Below, piece by piece: positions 26,340 to 37,762 of a stretch of 64,000 nt of DNA. The DNA comes from Agrostemma githago (lineage: Eukaryota > Streptophyta > Magnoliopsida > Caryophyllales > Caryophyllaceae). Made by a program: the position numbers and the translations under genes. Under the pieces are notes generated by a model. The model worked only from the letters and a program-made list of their open reading frames with translations. It had not been told where the DNA came from and searched no databases. The stretch spans positions 48,748,878-48,812,877 of the forward strand of contig OY288243.1 of NCBI GenBank assembly GCA_958450325.1, given 5' to 3'. How positions within the stretch are numbered: position 1 is the stretch's first letter; the number at the start of each line of letters is the position of its first letter.

Positions 26340-27086
26340 TTACCTTCTCACGATGCAATGTATCCACTTATGAAGATTTTGATTACTGATCCATTGTTTT
26401 GAAGATGTATTTGGTTGTTTTCTAACTCCCATACCATAGTTGCTGTTTTCTTAGGGAAAGGGATGTGGATACGTTTTGTAGCCATCACATTTGCGGTTCT
26501 AACGTAATTCATATCGAATTTTGAGATATGTAGTAATGTTCTCGATTTCGAGATTGATATATATATATGTATGTATGTATGTACGTATATATATATATAT
26601 ATGTATATGTATATGTTTGTGTGTATATATATATCATTAATATATTTATATATATCATCTTGACGTTATCTATGATACTATTTCATGGTTGAAAACGGCA
26701 TTTTTATTTAATATGTTACACAATCATGTACGTTTTTACGGTTTCATCTTCCCGGATGTTCTGTACAGTATATTCCCCACATTTGTACTAACATTTATAT
26801 GATTGATTCCCCACTCTTTTTCTATAGTAAGAAGTTAAAACAATTGTATTCAATGTGGTAGATTAATTCCGATTTATATTCTTTTTGTGTTACGTTGCCT
26901 TCTCTTTCTTTCCTTTTACATACATCTTCTTTCTTTCACGTTATTTGTGGTATATTTGACTTACTTTGCCCTTCTAAAATACAAATTCAGTTCATGTATA
27001 TATTGTCAGTGCTTATGACAACTGCTCTATATTATTTTCTCAAATATGTTGTAATATTCTTTGTCGAAACCCGTTCCCCTCCCAAC
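26340..27086. other. AT-rich 3' subterminal region of the Helitron with a TA/TATG microsatellite
   Basis: No gene is visible. Positions 26559-26640 are an interrupted microsatellite of at, atgt and gtat units. The rest is AT-rich, as expected just inside a Helitron 3' end. Confidence 0.55.
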
Positions 27087-27115
27087 CCCGTGACGTGTCA
27101 CGGGTATTACACTAG
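27087..27115 (+). other. Helitron 3' terminus: hairpin and CTAG
   Basis: Positions 27087-27094 (cccgtgac) pair perfectly with 27097-27104 (gtcacggg) around a two-base centre. Seven bases later, CTAG at 27112-27115 is followed by a T. This is the transposition-termination structure of plant Helitrons. Confidence 0.85.
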
Positions 27116-27548
27116 TTTTTGGTTAATTGTGCCACCGATGGGAAATCCGGCTTGTTCAACAAGTACTATCAGTGTTGATGCAGGATGGATTGACTCGGGA
27201 GAAGCAGCTGCGGGTTGGCATTGTAAGAATTCTTTTTCTGGATTACCGTTGTAGGGGTACGACAAGTTTCTGGCTGAGTCGGCCTTACAAGCGGAGACTA
27301 TTGGTATGTTGAAGGCGATCCAGTGGACAAAAAGACAAGGCTTCCTTCATGTGACTATACAATCGGACTGTTTACAGCTACTCAACCAAATAGCTGAAGT
27401 TGAAGAGAAGCACCACAGTATTAGAGATTTGGTCGATCTCATTCATGATATGGCTTCTTTGTTTCATTGTATTTCTATTAAATTTGTACCGCGAAACCTT
27501 AACACTAGTGCTCATAACCTGGCTAAGGCCGCTATGAGGACGTGGTAA
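27116..27548 (+). pseudogene. LINE B ORF2, C-terminal RNase H segment
   Basis: This continues the ORF2 frame from 12848. Visible RNase H landmarks are the VDAGW start near 27174-27188, LQAE near 27288, QSDC near 27361 and the AHNLAKAAM end. The equivalent LINE A segment reads VQVDAGW and AHRLASNA. One in-frame TAG lies at 27252-27254 and the natural TAA at 27546-27548. A 19-base A tail follows at 27571-27589. Confidence 0.85.
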
Positions 27549-27589
27549 GGTGGGACTTCTCCGGCTGGCTAAAAAAAAAAAAAAAAAAA

Positions 27590-28451
27590 CATTGCACATG
27601 CTGTGCCATAGTTCTCAGGATTGTTATTTTCATCAAGGGCCTGCTGAAAAAAGTGTGGGTCTTACTCACCGCTAGCAAACAGTAGAACGTACAATATTGC
27701 CGTGTTTACTATGTGCTGTTTCTCGTATCAAATTGGAACAAAGGGAAGGTTTACTGCCGCCTACAGACTACAACAATCACTATTAAGGCTTTGCACCGCA
27801 CCAACCGACAAGGATCAGACTACTCGTTTTAGTATTACTCAATCCGTTCACTTGAATTTGATAACGGAAATATATGCATTACTCTCACTTCCCAAACTGT
27901 AGTGAAATATAACCAAGGTAACTTTACCAGCAAAACTAAACCTGTCTTGGACAGTTTAATGGTTTTATTACATATACACGCAGCTTAAAAACACAAGCTT
28001 CAAGTGTTCAAGGAATATATCTGAGCGTAATAGACCAACATCCAATGCATGCAGTTGGGTTTGAGTAGCATCGCCAACTATGGGAACATAACCAGGTAAA
28101 CACGACACATCACAAGTTATAGAAAATTAGAAAGCTTAACACTTTGAAAAAATGCAACAGGACTACAGGAAGAGGGCTTTCCTCTGAAGTGACTTACATA
28201 ACACGGAGTATAGTTTACAGCATGATATTTCTACAATAGATAACCTATTTCTCCACGTAAGTATAATCCAAAGAATTAGGAGTTACATCTACAAGACTAC
28301 AGCTTTATCTCAGCTTGGTAAAGCAATCAGCTCGATTGCTAAACTCAATGGCATTTTACACGCCTAAAGAATAACTATATTGGATCATGTACAGTGTACG
28401 GGGATGAATGTTAAGATAAAATTACAGAAACAAAAAAGTGGTTTCAACCAA
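27590..28451. other. Spacer downstream of the O-fucosyltransferase gene
   Basis: This lies between the LINE B poly(A) and the stop codon of the minus-strand host gene, so it should contain that gene's 3' UTR. I see no credible exon on either strand. Confidence 0.45.
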
Positions 28452-31400
28452 TTACCACCTGTTTGTCATGTTAGCTTCATTACACATACAATCTGGCATC
28501 GGGTACGTGTAGAGTGATGCTGTTGGTTTTTTCATCTCGCGTCCCTTTAGATCACTACGATGAAGCATATCTTTCATCTGGTATGTAAAAGTGTCCCATC
28601 TGCACCACCATCACATTATGTGAGGCACATGAAATATAACATCGCCCCATTAATAGTTAGCCCAGCTCTCAAATATTGTTGCATAAAATATATAGCATGT
28701 TACATATATATAATGACCTGATACTCCATTTAGTATATAATACATCGAATGATGAAAGTGCAATTAGCCCTAGCAAGTGGGACGTGCAGTTTGGATCAAT
28801 TCCAATATCCTAGCATTCAGGTTTGTCATCGCATTCACGTATGTTTCATGTGTTATTAACAGGTCAATATGGGGTGTGGGTTAGTTCAGGGAAAGTTCTG
28901 TCGGGTGAGGTAGATTCAGGTTGATTGGTTTTTCTTATCATAATAACTTATCTTGTTCAGTTACAGATTGGGTCGAGTTTGCTAGATTTTATATATAACA
29001 CTAAGTTGAGTAGATTCTCAACGATCTATATCATTATAGAATGACTTTTTTTTTTGCTTTTTACATAATTTCGCTTTCCCTCATTTGTATCCATCTAACT
29101 CAACTTCCCCCTATAAACAAAATTCACAGGACCATCTTCAAATCCATCAGGCATAAAGAATAACCAGCAAACTACAGTTACTACCTGACATCTGGGTTGT
29201 CAAACAGCATAACTAGTTTCCTCTTGTCGGGTATAATTGTCTTCGAATGTCCACCATAGATGTACCGCCTATGACCCATTAAGAAGTGGGGAAAATTTCC
29301 TCCTTGGGTAGTGACGAATACCTCACTGTGAAGGCAAACTGTATAGTCGAGAGCTGCCAACCTAGACGAATGACCCTGCAGTAAGATTACATTTGTAATC
29401 CGCTCAACAACATAATCTTTTCACGATAAGTTGAAGATAATAACTTAATTTGGCAGTAGACATGGTAAAAGGCCATTCGGGCGGATTCGTGTCAGGACAT
29501 TTGAAGTACTGAGTCTATCAGAGTTCGGGTTGGGTGCTAAAATGCTAATGGAGCAGATTATTTTGAACCGTGATAATTAAGGCTTTTGTTTCAAATACGC
29601 CATTTCAGATTATTTTGATTTGGGTCATTTCACGTTCGGGCAATTCAGATCAAGCTTAACTTGGATCAGATTTACTTTTGAGTGGATTTTGGTGGTCTGA
29701 GTCAGTTCAGTTTTTTACTTTTGAAGGGTCTATAACAGAATATACTGTAGACATATAGTACCTCGAACTGACCAAGTTCTTCAGGAGTGGCTAAAGTATC
29801 CTTTGTCTCCAAGAAAGGAAATAGCTGTCTTAGGGGGGCCATAAACTTTTCCAATTTGTAGATTTTCCCGGAAGCAACATATACCAATGTTGTGTTGTCA
29901 AACCCCATACCTCTGAGCATCATTCCAACCTGTAGATACAGGGAAAACAAAACCCTTGGTAAGTATAGGAAAGAAGGAAAGCAGAAGTAACAAGAGGACA
30001 GGCTGACATGCTGTTGAAGCAGCAAGAATTAATTGGTATGATGTTTTAAGAAGTCAAAATACTCGCCATTCTTCAGCTGTAGACCATTATGGAATAAAGG
30101 AAAATGGCTTGACTAAAATATCTACGCTTCCAGTGATGCGAAGGAGTATTTGGTTGATTCAATTTGCAAGACAATTAGCAATATGGGTGATCCAAAGACA
30201 ACCTCTTTTTGTTCATTAGAGGTTTAAGTCTGCATAGATCAAACCCTTACTTTTCACTACCAGGCGGGGGATTTTTAAGGCACTAAGGTGTTGTTCTATT
30301 GGTTAAAATTTAAAGGAGGGTTAGGAGAAGAAATTCAACAATGTTCTCGGCTAAACAATCCAGTTACCTCTAGTGGAGTTAGTGGGCATTTTCCATCCCT
30401 ACGTATGGCACCAGGTCTAATTACACGGCCCCTTCTACGGAACTTCCCTCTCCAACCTTTTTCCCTAGCAATATCCATCTCTCTTTTTTCTTCATCTCCA
30501 CCATCATAAATACAGCACGAGAAGGCAACCATATCCTGGAAAAGGAGAGATTTAACACATCACTTAACAACAAGCAAGAGTGGGCTTCCACATTCATGAC
30601 TTCTGATGTGAACTGGAATAAGAGGCCACACAGCCAATGTCAAGCAAAGAAAACCTGTCATTTCGGTTCTTCCTCTTACCTTTTCAAAGCGGAGATGCAC
30701 TGAGACATACTTCCTCCTGCTGCTTGAAGCTTTCTGAAACATTCGTTCAACCATAATATCTGCAAGAGACCTTATAGGTTCCGAAAATCTCAGGGCTTCA
30801 AAATTTGCAAAGCATCGTAACTCCTGGACCTCTGTGGGCACTGTGTTGGCCAGCCGATTTGAAAATGGTGCTACACGTACAGCCCTACAGATTAAAGCGT
30901 GGATTCTAAGCCAATGACAACGACATCAATAACTGACGATATTATCCGAAAACTTCAAGGGCTATCACAAATAGCGAGACAAGGGTTCTAATGTAAACAG
31001 CCTTTCCCTAAGTTAGCAAGACCGATAACGAGAATTATGTTGAATGATTGCAAAAAAAAACATGTGCCTTAGTAAATCATTTTGCTTTAGTCGATTATAA
31101 CTCAGCCTATTAACTCCGGTGGAGAGGGAAAAACCTATCAGACGGAACAATGGATGAAGCAAATAGATGAAAAATAAAAAAGAGATGGGTGGAAGAAGAG
31201 AATTCATGTCAGTAAACTGCATGGAGTTCATACCCCAGCTCCAGCAGCTTTGGAAGCACTTTGTGAAGGTAATATGTTGGGCTTGACCAAGCTTTTAACC
31301 TCAGATTCACAATGCTGCTGATATTATGGTTATACCGCCTAAGTATATCTTCTGGGAGCTGACTTACTACATTCACCTTATTTCTAAGGGCATACATGAA

Positions 31401-34400
31401 GAAATCTTCATCGAAAATATCACCAAATTTGCTGCAGCAGGATGAGAAAAAAAAAGCACAGGTGTAAAGTTGGACAAAAATTAGCCACGGTAATCCCGTC
31501 ATGACCACAATATAACAGAAGTAGGAGCTGAGTGAACAAAAAAGGAAAAAAATAACCTATGATTACAAAATTTAAAATCTCATGGCAACCAAGAAATGAA
31601 AAAATGTAATCAAATACAGCTTGAAAGCCAACTACTCCATATTAGCCTAAGTCCTAAGTGTATGAGCAGTGCAAAAACCAAAATGGACAGTATTACTTGT
31701 CACAGTAGAAGAAATATATGTAGAGGCAAATAGGCAATGCACATCCTCATACATGGAGCAGTTACAGCATTAAAATATCCTAGTAATACATGGAGAGACA
31801 AGCTCAGAAGTGAAGGCCCCAATTAACAGCTTAACAAACGATACTTGATACGTAACCGTTTTGGGACCTTCGCAAAACAAAAGTACTCTTTCTACACAAC
31901 TCCTTGACACATTTTCATTTTCCGTTGACAGAACCAAAACCATAGATAAGAAAATGTAAAGTAGTGAGAAATTGACTATGGTACCTGGAATCTCGCCACA
32001 CACTATTTAAATGAAAAATTGGAATCACAAGAGTGGCGTTTAACAGGCCTGCCACTGCTACTGCATCACATATCTGAATTTTAAAACAAAAGGAAGATTA
32101 ATCTGAAGTAAAACATAAAATAAAAAGATGGAAATAAAAAAACATCAACAGAAGCTTCAGTTTATAAACAATTTCGAATGGGACAAACTTACTCCCTCAA
32201 AATTACCTTGTTTTTCCCATTTTTCATTTTGGTACTTTTGGTTAGTTCTTCACATTTTTTTCATCCTTATTTGTCAACATTTAGCGGTAAAATGATTAGT
32301 ATGCCCTGAAGGCCATTGGGATATTCACACGTTATACCATTAGACCTTGGTTATCAGATTTGCAGAGCCGAGAACCCCCACCAAATCGCAAATTGGTTGG
32401 AGTGTATTCTATCATTAACCTTACTTAAAAATACATATATGATGTACTCTGTCAGGGCGGACCATGAATAAAAGTTAAAAACTCATACCGAATTCAGTAA
32501 CCATGCACTAATCACTAAACTATTATGCTAAAGCCTATTTGCTTTATTGAACATTGGCAACATACTTAAAAGGGAGTAGTGTACACATGTACAGTCTACA
32601 AATTCATCAAGTGCCAAGGAAATTAGTCGCAGGGGGTGCATGCGATTAGATTCTGGTCACCTAGGCACCAAATAATGGAGTGTCCTTGATCAAGATATAT
32701 GGCTGCATTTTTACCTTCTTGTTAGTGGCCTAATTCGTCTAATGTGTCTTATCCTATAGGACATATACCGTGTAGTGTTTCGTCACTCTCAAAGTAACCC
32801 ACTACTAATTTACCTTCACCGTGCACATTGCATTTATTATAAAGAAAATGTATCACTAACAAGCAACTAATACACTGAAAGACATGAAGATGAATTTGAA
32901 CATACTGACAATCGTTGCTGATTAAGACCACCGTTCGCTTCAATTATGAAGTATCCATTAGTTGTGGGCAATTCTGATAAAAGGTAAACCAATGGGGAAA
33001 AGAAGTTAGCAAGTACGAACTAACAATTAAAAGATAAGAGCGAGTATACAAGAGAAAGCGGAGATATTAAAAAAAAAGTTACGTATGATGCACCGGAAAC
33101 TACATGTGCACAGACATTATAGAGCATGCCTAAGGGAAGGGTCTACGAGCCACTACATTCATCACTGCCAAAATAATGAAAGGCAAACCTGTTTCAGAAG
33201 CTCTGTTATCAATACAAGGGCTCCAACCTCGTTGAGTTCTAGAAGGCCACACGGTTGTCAGCTGCACAGAGTTTCTCCATGAAGTTCAAATATATGTATA
33301 TCCTCAAAGAATGAATGAACATCCTCACTAAGTAACTAAAGAAAGCACGAAAGATAAGGGTAGAAAACAGAAACCAGAAACCAGGAGTCGGAACTGATTG
33401 CAATAACGGTAATGAATTAGTGACACAATGCAATACAGTTTACTAACCAAGCTAACATTCTACAGATTATCAACAATATATACCAAAAGGCAGAAGTTCA
33501 TTGCAAATACAACTATTTTCAAGTTGATATTATAATTCCAAATATATTTCAAAGATCAGGCAACACAGGTCCAAAAGTAACACTGTCCTAGAAAAGAGCC
33601 CACAAAACGCTAATCTTCGGTCAACAGAGAAACCACACAAAAACTTGCCAGAGTAATCAAAGGATCAGCTATGGTGGATCATGTATGGGCACAGTCAGGC
33701 CCATGCACAGAGACGGATTTAGGGGACCCGTGGAGGCAAGTGCCCCTCCCCTAATACCATAAGTATTACTGTATTAGTATCTTGTTTCTACAAATAGACA
33801 ATGCGACTTAGTTGGTAGAACCCTATACTTGCAATTGAATGCTCATAGGTTCAGTCCATGGTACAATGCTTATTGTTCAAACAAGTCCTAAAAAACATTT
33901 ATGTTATCAAAAAAATTACTCCCTCCGGTCACTATTTTTTGCGCCATTCCATTTAAATACTCCACAAATATTCATGAAATGGGGAGAAAAATAATGACTA
34001 CAGGTAGTATTTGTCAATAGCGTCAATTTAAATTGAAGCATTTATGAAAATTAAGTAAAACACTAATTTGGGTAATAACATTAGAGTACCAAATATTTTC
34101 ATTTTGCTTTACTATGTAGGACATCATTTTAGGTGGTAAAAAAATCCGAGATATAAAAAGCTTATTTTCAGGCCCGTCCAGCCCGGCTCAGTCGTGCATG
34201 GTAGGCCCACCGTGCCGTGCCGGACCGTGCCTGACTTTGAGACCCTGCGCTGAGGCACGGTTCCTAGCCCGGGCCCGGCGTGCCTAAGTCGTGTCGGGCC
34301 GTCGTGCCCAACCAAATTTTCAGGTTTTTTCATTTTTTTGGGATTTAGAGTCGTGTCGGGCCGTGCCTAGGCACGAATTTTTCTTCAAATTGGCGCCACG

Positions 34401-36020
34401 ACCCGACTTGATACCGGTCATGCCGTGCCCGTGCTTTTCGCCACGTCATCACCGTGTCGGGCCGGGTCGTGGTTATTTTCGTGCCGCACCGGGCCACCGA
34501 GATGAGCCCGGCCCGGTTTGCCAGCTCTACTGGCCATGCCTTACTCCTAGTTAGTCGATCCAGGATACTAGGAGGTGCTATTTTGAGGAAAGGGGATAAC
34601 TTCCCTCCATGCCACCCCCATTTAATTGTAAATCAAATTTAAGGACAATTGCTCATTTTAGGTGCTAGCAAACCACTTTTGTTTTTTTTGTCAAGAGAAA
34701 GCGCAGGTGAGAATCAAACCTCCAACGGTCAGAGTAAGGGAGCTCTTACCACTTGAGCTTACCCCTTCTTCTCAGCAAACCACTTTTGTATGAACATATG
34801 ATTACTGCCCAACTCCTCTCCTCTTTGTAAACCTATTTATATTGTACTCTACCAGGTATAAGCAAACAATCAAGGCTAGACATCAACAGTATACAACATT
34901 GTTCGAACAAAGTGGTCACTAACACCATCAAATAACATTTTGTTAGGGTAGGCCCTTCTAATTTCAAGCACTGATCTCGGACATTTAAACAACATAGTAG
35001 TACAATTACACTCGGCAGCCAGCAAGTAACCAAAAAGCACAACAAAGGTGTCAGAACAACTGGGAGAAATAATCGCACCAAATTCTTTAAAAAGTTACTC
35101 CCTTTCATTCACTGGAAACCTACCAAAGATTGAATATATGTGAGGTATATTTTAATCCAATGGTAGGATTATAGTAAATGGGAGGGAGTACAAGCTATCT
35201 AACCAATATATACAGTTAAATTTCCTTACCAAACTTCAGACTTTACCAACATGTTAACAGTTTGAGCCAAAACCAATACTTGACTCTCATAACACACCCT
35301 TTCCTAGAGTCCAAGACTAAACAGGCTACGTTATCATGTGTAGCATTATAAAGTATAAAGCCGCCACGCCAACTTTGTATTCTCTTCCGGGACATTATGA
35401 AATGCAACATGATATGCATACACACAGTATCAGTATAGAAACCTAAATTCAAACTTATAATTATACAGTAGTACTATAACAGCCTGAGGCTCTCTAAGAG
35501 AAAAAAAAACAGAAATACAAGTAGAAAGAAGACAAGATACCGCATTGGTTGAGGATTGATTGCCACCCTGATCATGAAGGTAAGGCAAAAGCCTCTCAAA
35601 AACCTCCGGAGTCCGGTACAATGAACCAGGGAGTCTGGGTTCATTAAGAACAAACCCACCCGACTCAGAATTCCCAATACCAATTCTCAAACCACCAACC
35701 TTACTACTTAGTATACTATCAAAACTCAAGGAGCCCATATACACCAACATTCCCGTAATGTACAGCACTGGTGCGAAGAGGAGCACTCCCTTTCGCCGAA
35801 ATACCGCCGCAATCACCATGTACACCACTCGTTCCACGAAATGCCCCAGCTTCGACGGCCCGACCCGTCTACCCTGGACATTCCCCGGTGGTGTCTGGGC
35901 CGAGATCAGCCCGCTGGGCTTCATCCGGATGGGCCGGAATCTAGGGGACGACGGCGGCGATGGAGACGACGACGTCGTTTGGGAGTTGAAGCCCGGCCCT
36001 AAACGGCTGTAGCCGTGCAT
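28452..36020 (-). CDS. Plant O-fucosyltransferase family protein (GT106/PF10250 type), 10 exons, host gene
   Basis: Type II membrane glycosyltransferase, probably Golgi, expected to use GDP-fucose. By reading splice sites I place coding exons at 36020-35541, 33261-33189, 32973-32906, 32073-31985, 31431-31234, 30884-30680, 30535-30368, 29939-29762, 29375-29195 and 28599-28452. They total 1788 nt, which is in frame with no internal stop (595 aa). The start is the ATG for MHGYSRLG; a stop lies upstream in frame. One hydrophobic anchor (LLFAPVLYITGMLVYMG) lies near residue 85. Family motifs are EANGGLNQQR, ICDAVAVAGLLNATLV, HLNSVWRD, HLRFE and the C-terminal TTQGGNFPHFLMGHRR. It ends NRW-stop. 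Donor or specific acceptor cannot be named from sequence. Confidence 0.9.
33916..34140. repeat. Stowaway-like MITE fragment in intron 1
   Basis: The sequence attactccctccggtc near 33916 is a typical Stowaway left terminus following a TA. The matching right terminus is not found before the GC-rich element at 34151, so the copy is probably truncated or divergent. Confidence 0.35.
34151..34530. repeat. GC-rich repeat of cgtgccg/gcccg units in intron 1
   Basis: This 380-bp block is strongly GC-rich in an AT-rich intron and consists of cgtgcc, cgggccg and gcccgg units that can fold back on each other. It resembles GC-rich non-autonomous DNA elements of plants, but no terminal inverted repeat or target duplication was resolved. 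The frames in it are repetitive and are not called as genes. Confidence 0.45.
34667..34789 (-). mobile_element. tRNA-derived SINE, about 91 bp, with a 16-bp target duplication
   Basis: The 16-mer agcaaaccacttttgt flanks the element at 34667-34682 and 34774-34789. Read on the minus strand, the core has a pol III A box (agctcaagtggtaagagc) and B box (ggtttgattctc) at tRNA-like spacing, then a short A-rich tail next to the target copy. It lies in intron 1 of the O-fucosyltransferase gene. The match to tRNA is limited to the promoter boxes, so it is not called as a tRNA gene. Confidence 0.8.
35097..35188. mobile_element. Stowaway-like MITE, 92 bp, in intron 1
   Basis: The ends ctccctttcattcac and gtaaatgggagggag are imperfect inverted repeats, flanked by TA on both sides (35095-35096 and 35189-35190). 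This matches Stowaway elements mobilised by Mariner-type transposases. Confidence 0.75.
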
Positions 36021-37358
36021 CAAATCCAACGAAAGATCAAATTTTGACGACAACCCTAGAATTTATGGTGAAATTTGAGTAATGGGTAGTTAGCATTTGG
36101 TGAAATAACGAATGGCTTTGATTGAATTCAGAAATTTTGGGGGGAAACGAGATTTTTTTTTTTCTTTTTTGTTTTGTAAGGTTATTTTGAGATAGTGAAG
36201 AAGATGAGTGTGTGAAAGCAGTGGGACTGGGAGGTAGTAGTGAAGAAAAGGGGAAGTGAGTGAAGATGATTTGTGTCATGCAAATAAAGGATTAGCTAAA
36301 TTTGGGATTAAGATCTTTGTTTCTATTTTAAGTACGGAGTAGTGATTAATTTAATTAAATTATACTCCGTAGTAATAGAGTCACCAAGGATTCTCTTTTC
36401 CATTTCTATGTATAGGTACGATTTCATATACTCCCTTCGATTTCTTATCATTCGTACATATTCTTTTTTGGATACCATAAATGTGTGGTTCACCTTTATC
36501 TATCAATTTTTCTCTATTTTCCTTCTTTTTTGAACCACTCATTTTCCTCTCCTTTTTTTTTCACCAATGTCTGATTCTTCCTCTTTTTTAAACCACTCAT
36601 TTTTCCCTCCTTATTTTTCACCCAAAACTAAATGGATTAATGATAGAAACTCGGAAGAGTATATTTGTCACATTTACAAATTAGATATTTATTACTGTAC
36701 ATACGAGCATTTTATTTATGCAAATAAGCGATACGTAGGGATGTGTATGAAGTTGCAAATCCATGACAAAATATCCTTTTTCACTGGGCTGGTTTACAGT
36801 GTGTTTTGGAGACATCAGACATGGGATCATTTGACCTGTTTTCAAACAGGTTGATTTGATGCGTTTTTAGTCGGTGATGAGATCAGAGAGCATTCATTTT
36901 GCTGGGGTGGGGTTGTGTTTAGGTTTGGTGTATTCAATGGAAAATTCATGAGGTAGTACGGAGGAATATTTCTCTTCATATCTAAAATGTTTAGGATTTT
37001 CCACGTGATACTCCTCCACTTTTCTACTCCGTATATATTATCGGAATTATTTTTTTATACTGTTATTCATTTATCCCTAACATTTTCTAAATTTTTCGGT
37101 ATTACTCTTTTCTATTCTAAAGAGCCTTACTATTTTTATTATCGTATTTTGACCCACTTTTTTCATCAAAATTCTCTACGTAAACTTCATCAATCTTAAA
37201 AATTGATCATCATTATTTGCGATTTCATTATGGATCATAGTTCGGTGATTGATATTTTATCGTAGAGTAATTTTAATTGGAAATTATGGTTAATTAATGT
37301 TAACTAATTGAAAATTAGGGTTAATTAATGTAATTAATTATAAATTAGGTTTAATCGA
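36021..37358. other. Upstream region of the O-fucosyltransferase gene
   Basis: This contains the presumed 5' UTR and promoter of the minus-strand gene, a short foldback (tacggagta at 36333-36341 against tactccgta at 36363-36371), a MITE at 36431-36659, and AT-rich sequence with repeated ttaattaatg strings near 37290-37335. I see no protein-coding gene. Confidence 0.45.
36431..36659. mobile_element. Stowaway-like MITE, 229 bp
   Basis: Imperfect inverted ends of about 23 bp (ctcccttcgatttcttatca on the left, tgatagaaactcggaagag on the right) are flanked by TA at 36429-36430 and 36660-36661. It lies about 0.4 kb upstream of the O-fucosyltransferase start codon. Confidence 0.65.
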
Positions 37359-37672
37359 CCTCAATTTCTACTTGTATAATCGCAAATTATGACTTTTTCA
37401 AAGAACTCTAATTGGTACATTGATGGGAAATTCCTACCTCAATTTCTACTTGTATCATCGTAAATTAGGATTTTTTCGAAGAACGCAATTGATTTGGAAT
37501 TCTTGACCTCGGTTTCTACTTGTATGATTGTATATCGCAAATTCAGATTTTTATGAATAACCCTGATTAGTGCAATTTAATTTGAAATTTCGGACATTAA
37601 TTTCTACTTGTATCATCGCAAATTAGAACTTTTTCGAATAACTCTAATGGTGCAATTGAATTTGAAATTCCA
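37359..37672. repeat. Degenerate minisatellite, four units of about 70-86 bp
   Basis: The core tttctacttgtat(c/a)atcg recurs from 37359, 37438, 37507 and 37593. Each copy is followed by caaatta(g/t), then an act/attttttcgaa string and an aactctaatt-like string. The units differ at many sites and in length. LINE C has inserted about 70 bp beyond the last unit. Confidence 0.75.
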
Positions 37673-37726
37673 ATTTGTGTGATTTTGATGGATTCATTTG
37701 GGGATTTTTTTGGTGTAATCGTTGGA

Positions 37727-37743
37727 AACTTGAGTTTTTTCTT
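37727..37743. repeat. Target-site duplication of LINE C, 3' side
   Basis: The 17-mer aacttgagttttttctt here is identical to 43392-43408 on the other side of the element. Confidence 0.85.
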
Positions 37744-37762
37744 TTTTTGAGAAAGGGGTTTT

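Larger units (their letters stand above)
12849..27115 (+). mobile_element. Helitron, 14.27 kb, autonomous type with RPA and RepHel, now damaged
   Basis: The 5' end is TC (12849-12850) after an A. The 3' end is CTAG (27112-27115) before a T, preceded by a GC-rich hairpin at 27087-27104, the textbook plant Helitron layout without target duplication. The chosen 5' end is supported independently: joining 12848 to 27116 keeps the LINE B ORF2 frame into the DAGW RNase H segment. Cargo in order: RPA1-like gene (+), Rep-helicase gene (+), and two XS-domain-like genes (-). The frameshift and stop in the helicase gene make this copy probably non-autonomous. Confidence 0.85.
5758..27589 (+). mobile_element. 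LINE B, near full-length, split by a Helitron
   Basis: LINE B belongs to the same family as LINE A. It has a leader, ORF1 (DUF4283-like plus zinc knuckle), and ORF2 overlapping ORF1 by ATGA. The end of ORF2 resumes at 27116 after the 12849-27115 Helitron, and a 19-base A tail lies at 27571-27589. Without the Helitron it would be about 7.5 kb. The 5' border is uncertain: the 8-mer aacattgc occurs near 5750 and again just after the A tail, and is only a weak candidate target duplication. Both ORFs carry stops and small indels. Confidence 0.8.

Noticed and set aside
34124..34554. GC-rich frames with Pro/Gly/Arg repeats
   Set aside because: Low-complexity foldback DNA in an intron, open on both strands.
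34683..34773. Possible tRNA gene
   Set aside because: Only the A and B boxes fit; no clover-leaf acceptor stem, and it has an A-rich tail and target duplication, so it is a SINE.
37359..37672. CRISPR-like array
   Set aside because: Units are long, degenerate and without constant repeats or unique spacers, and the DNA is plant nuclear.
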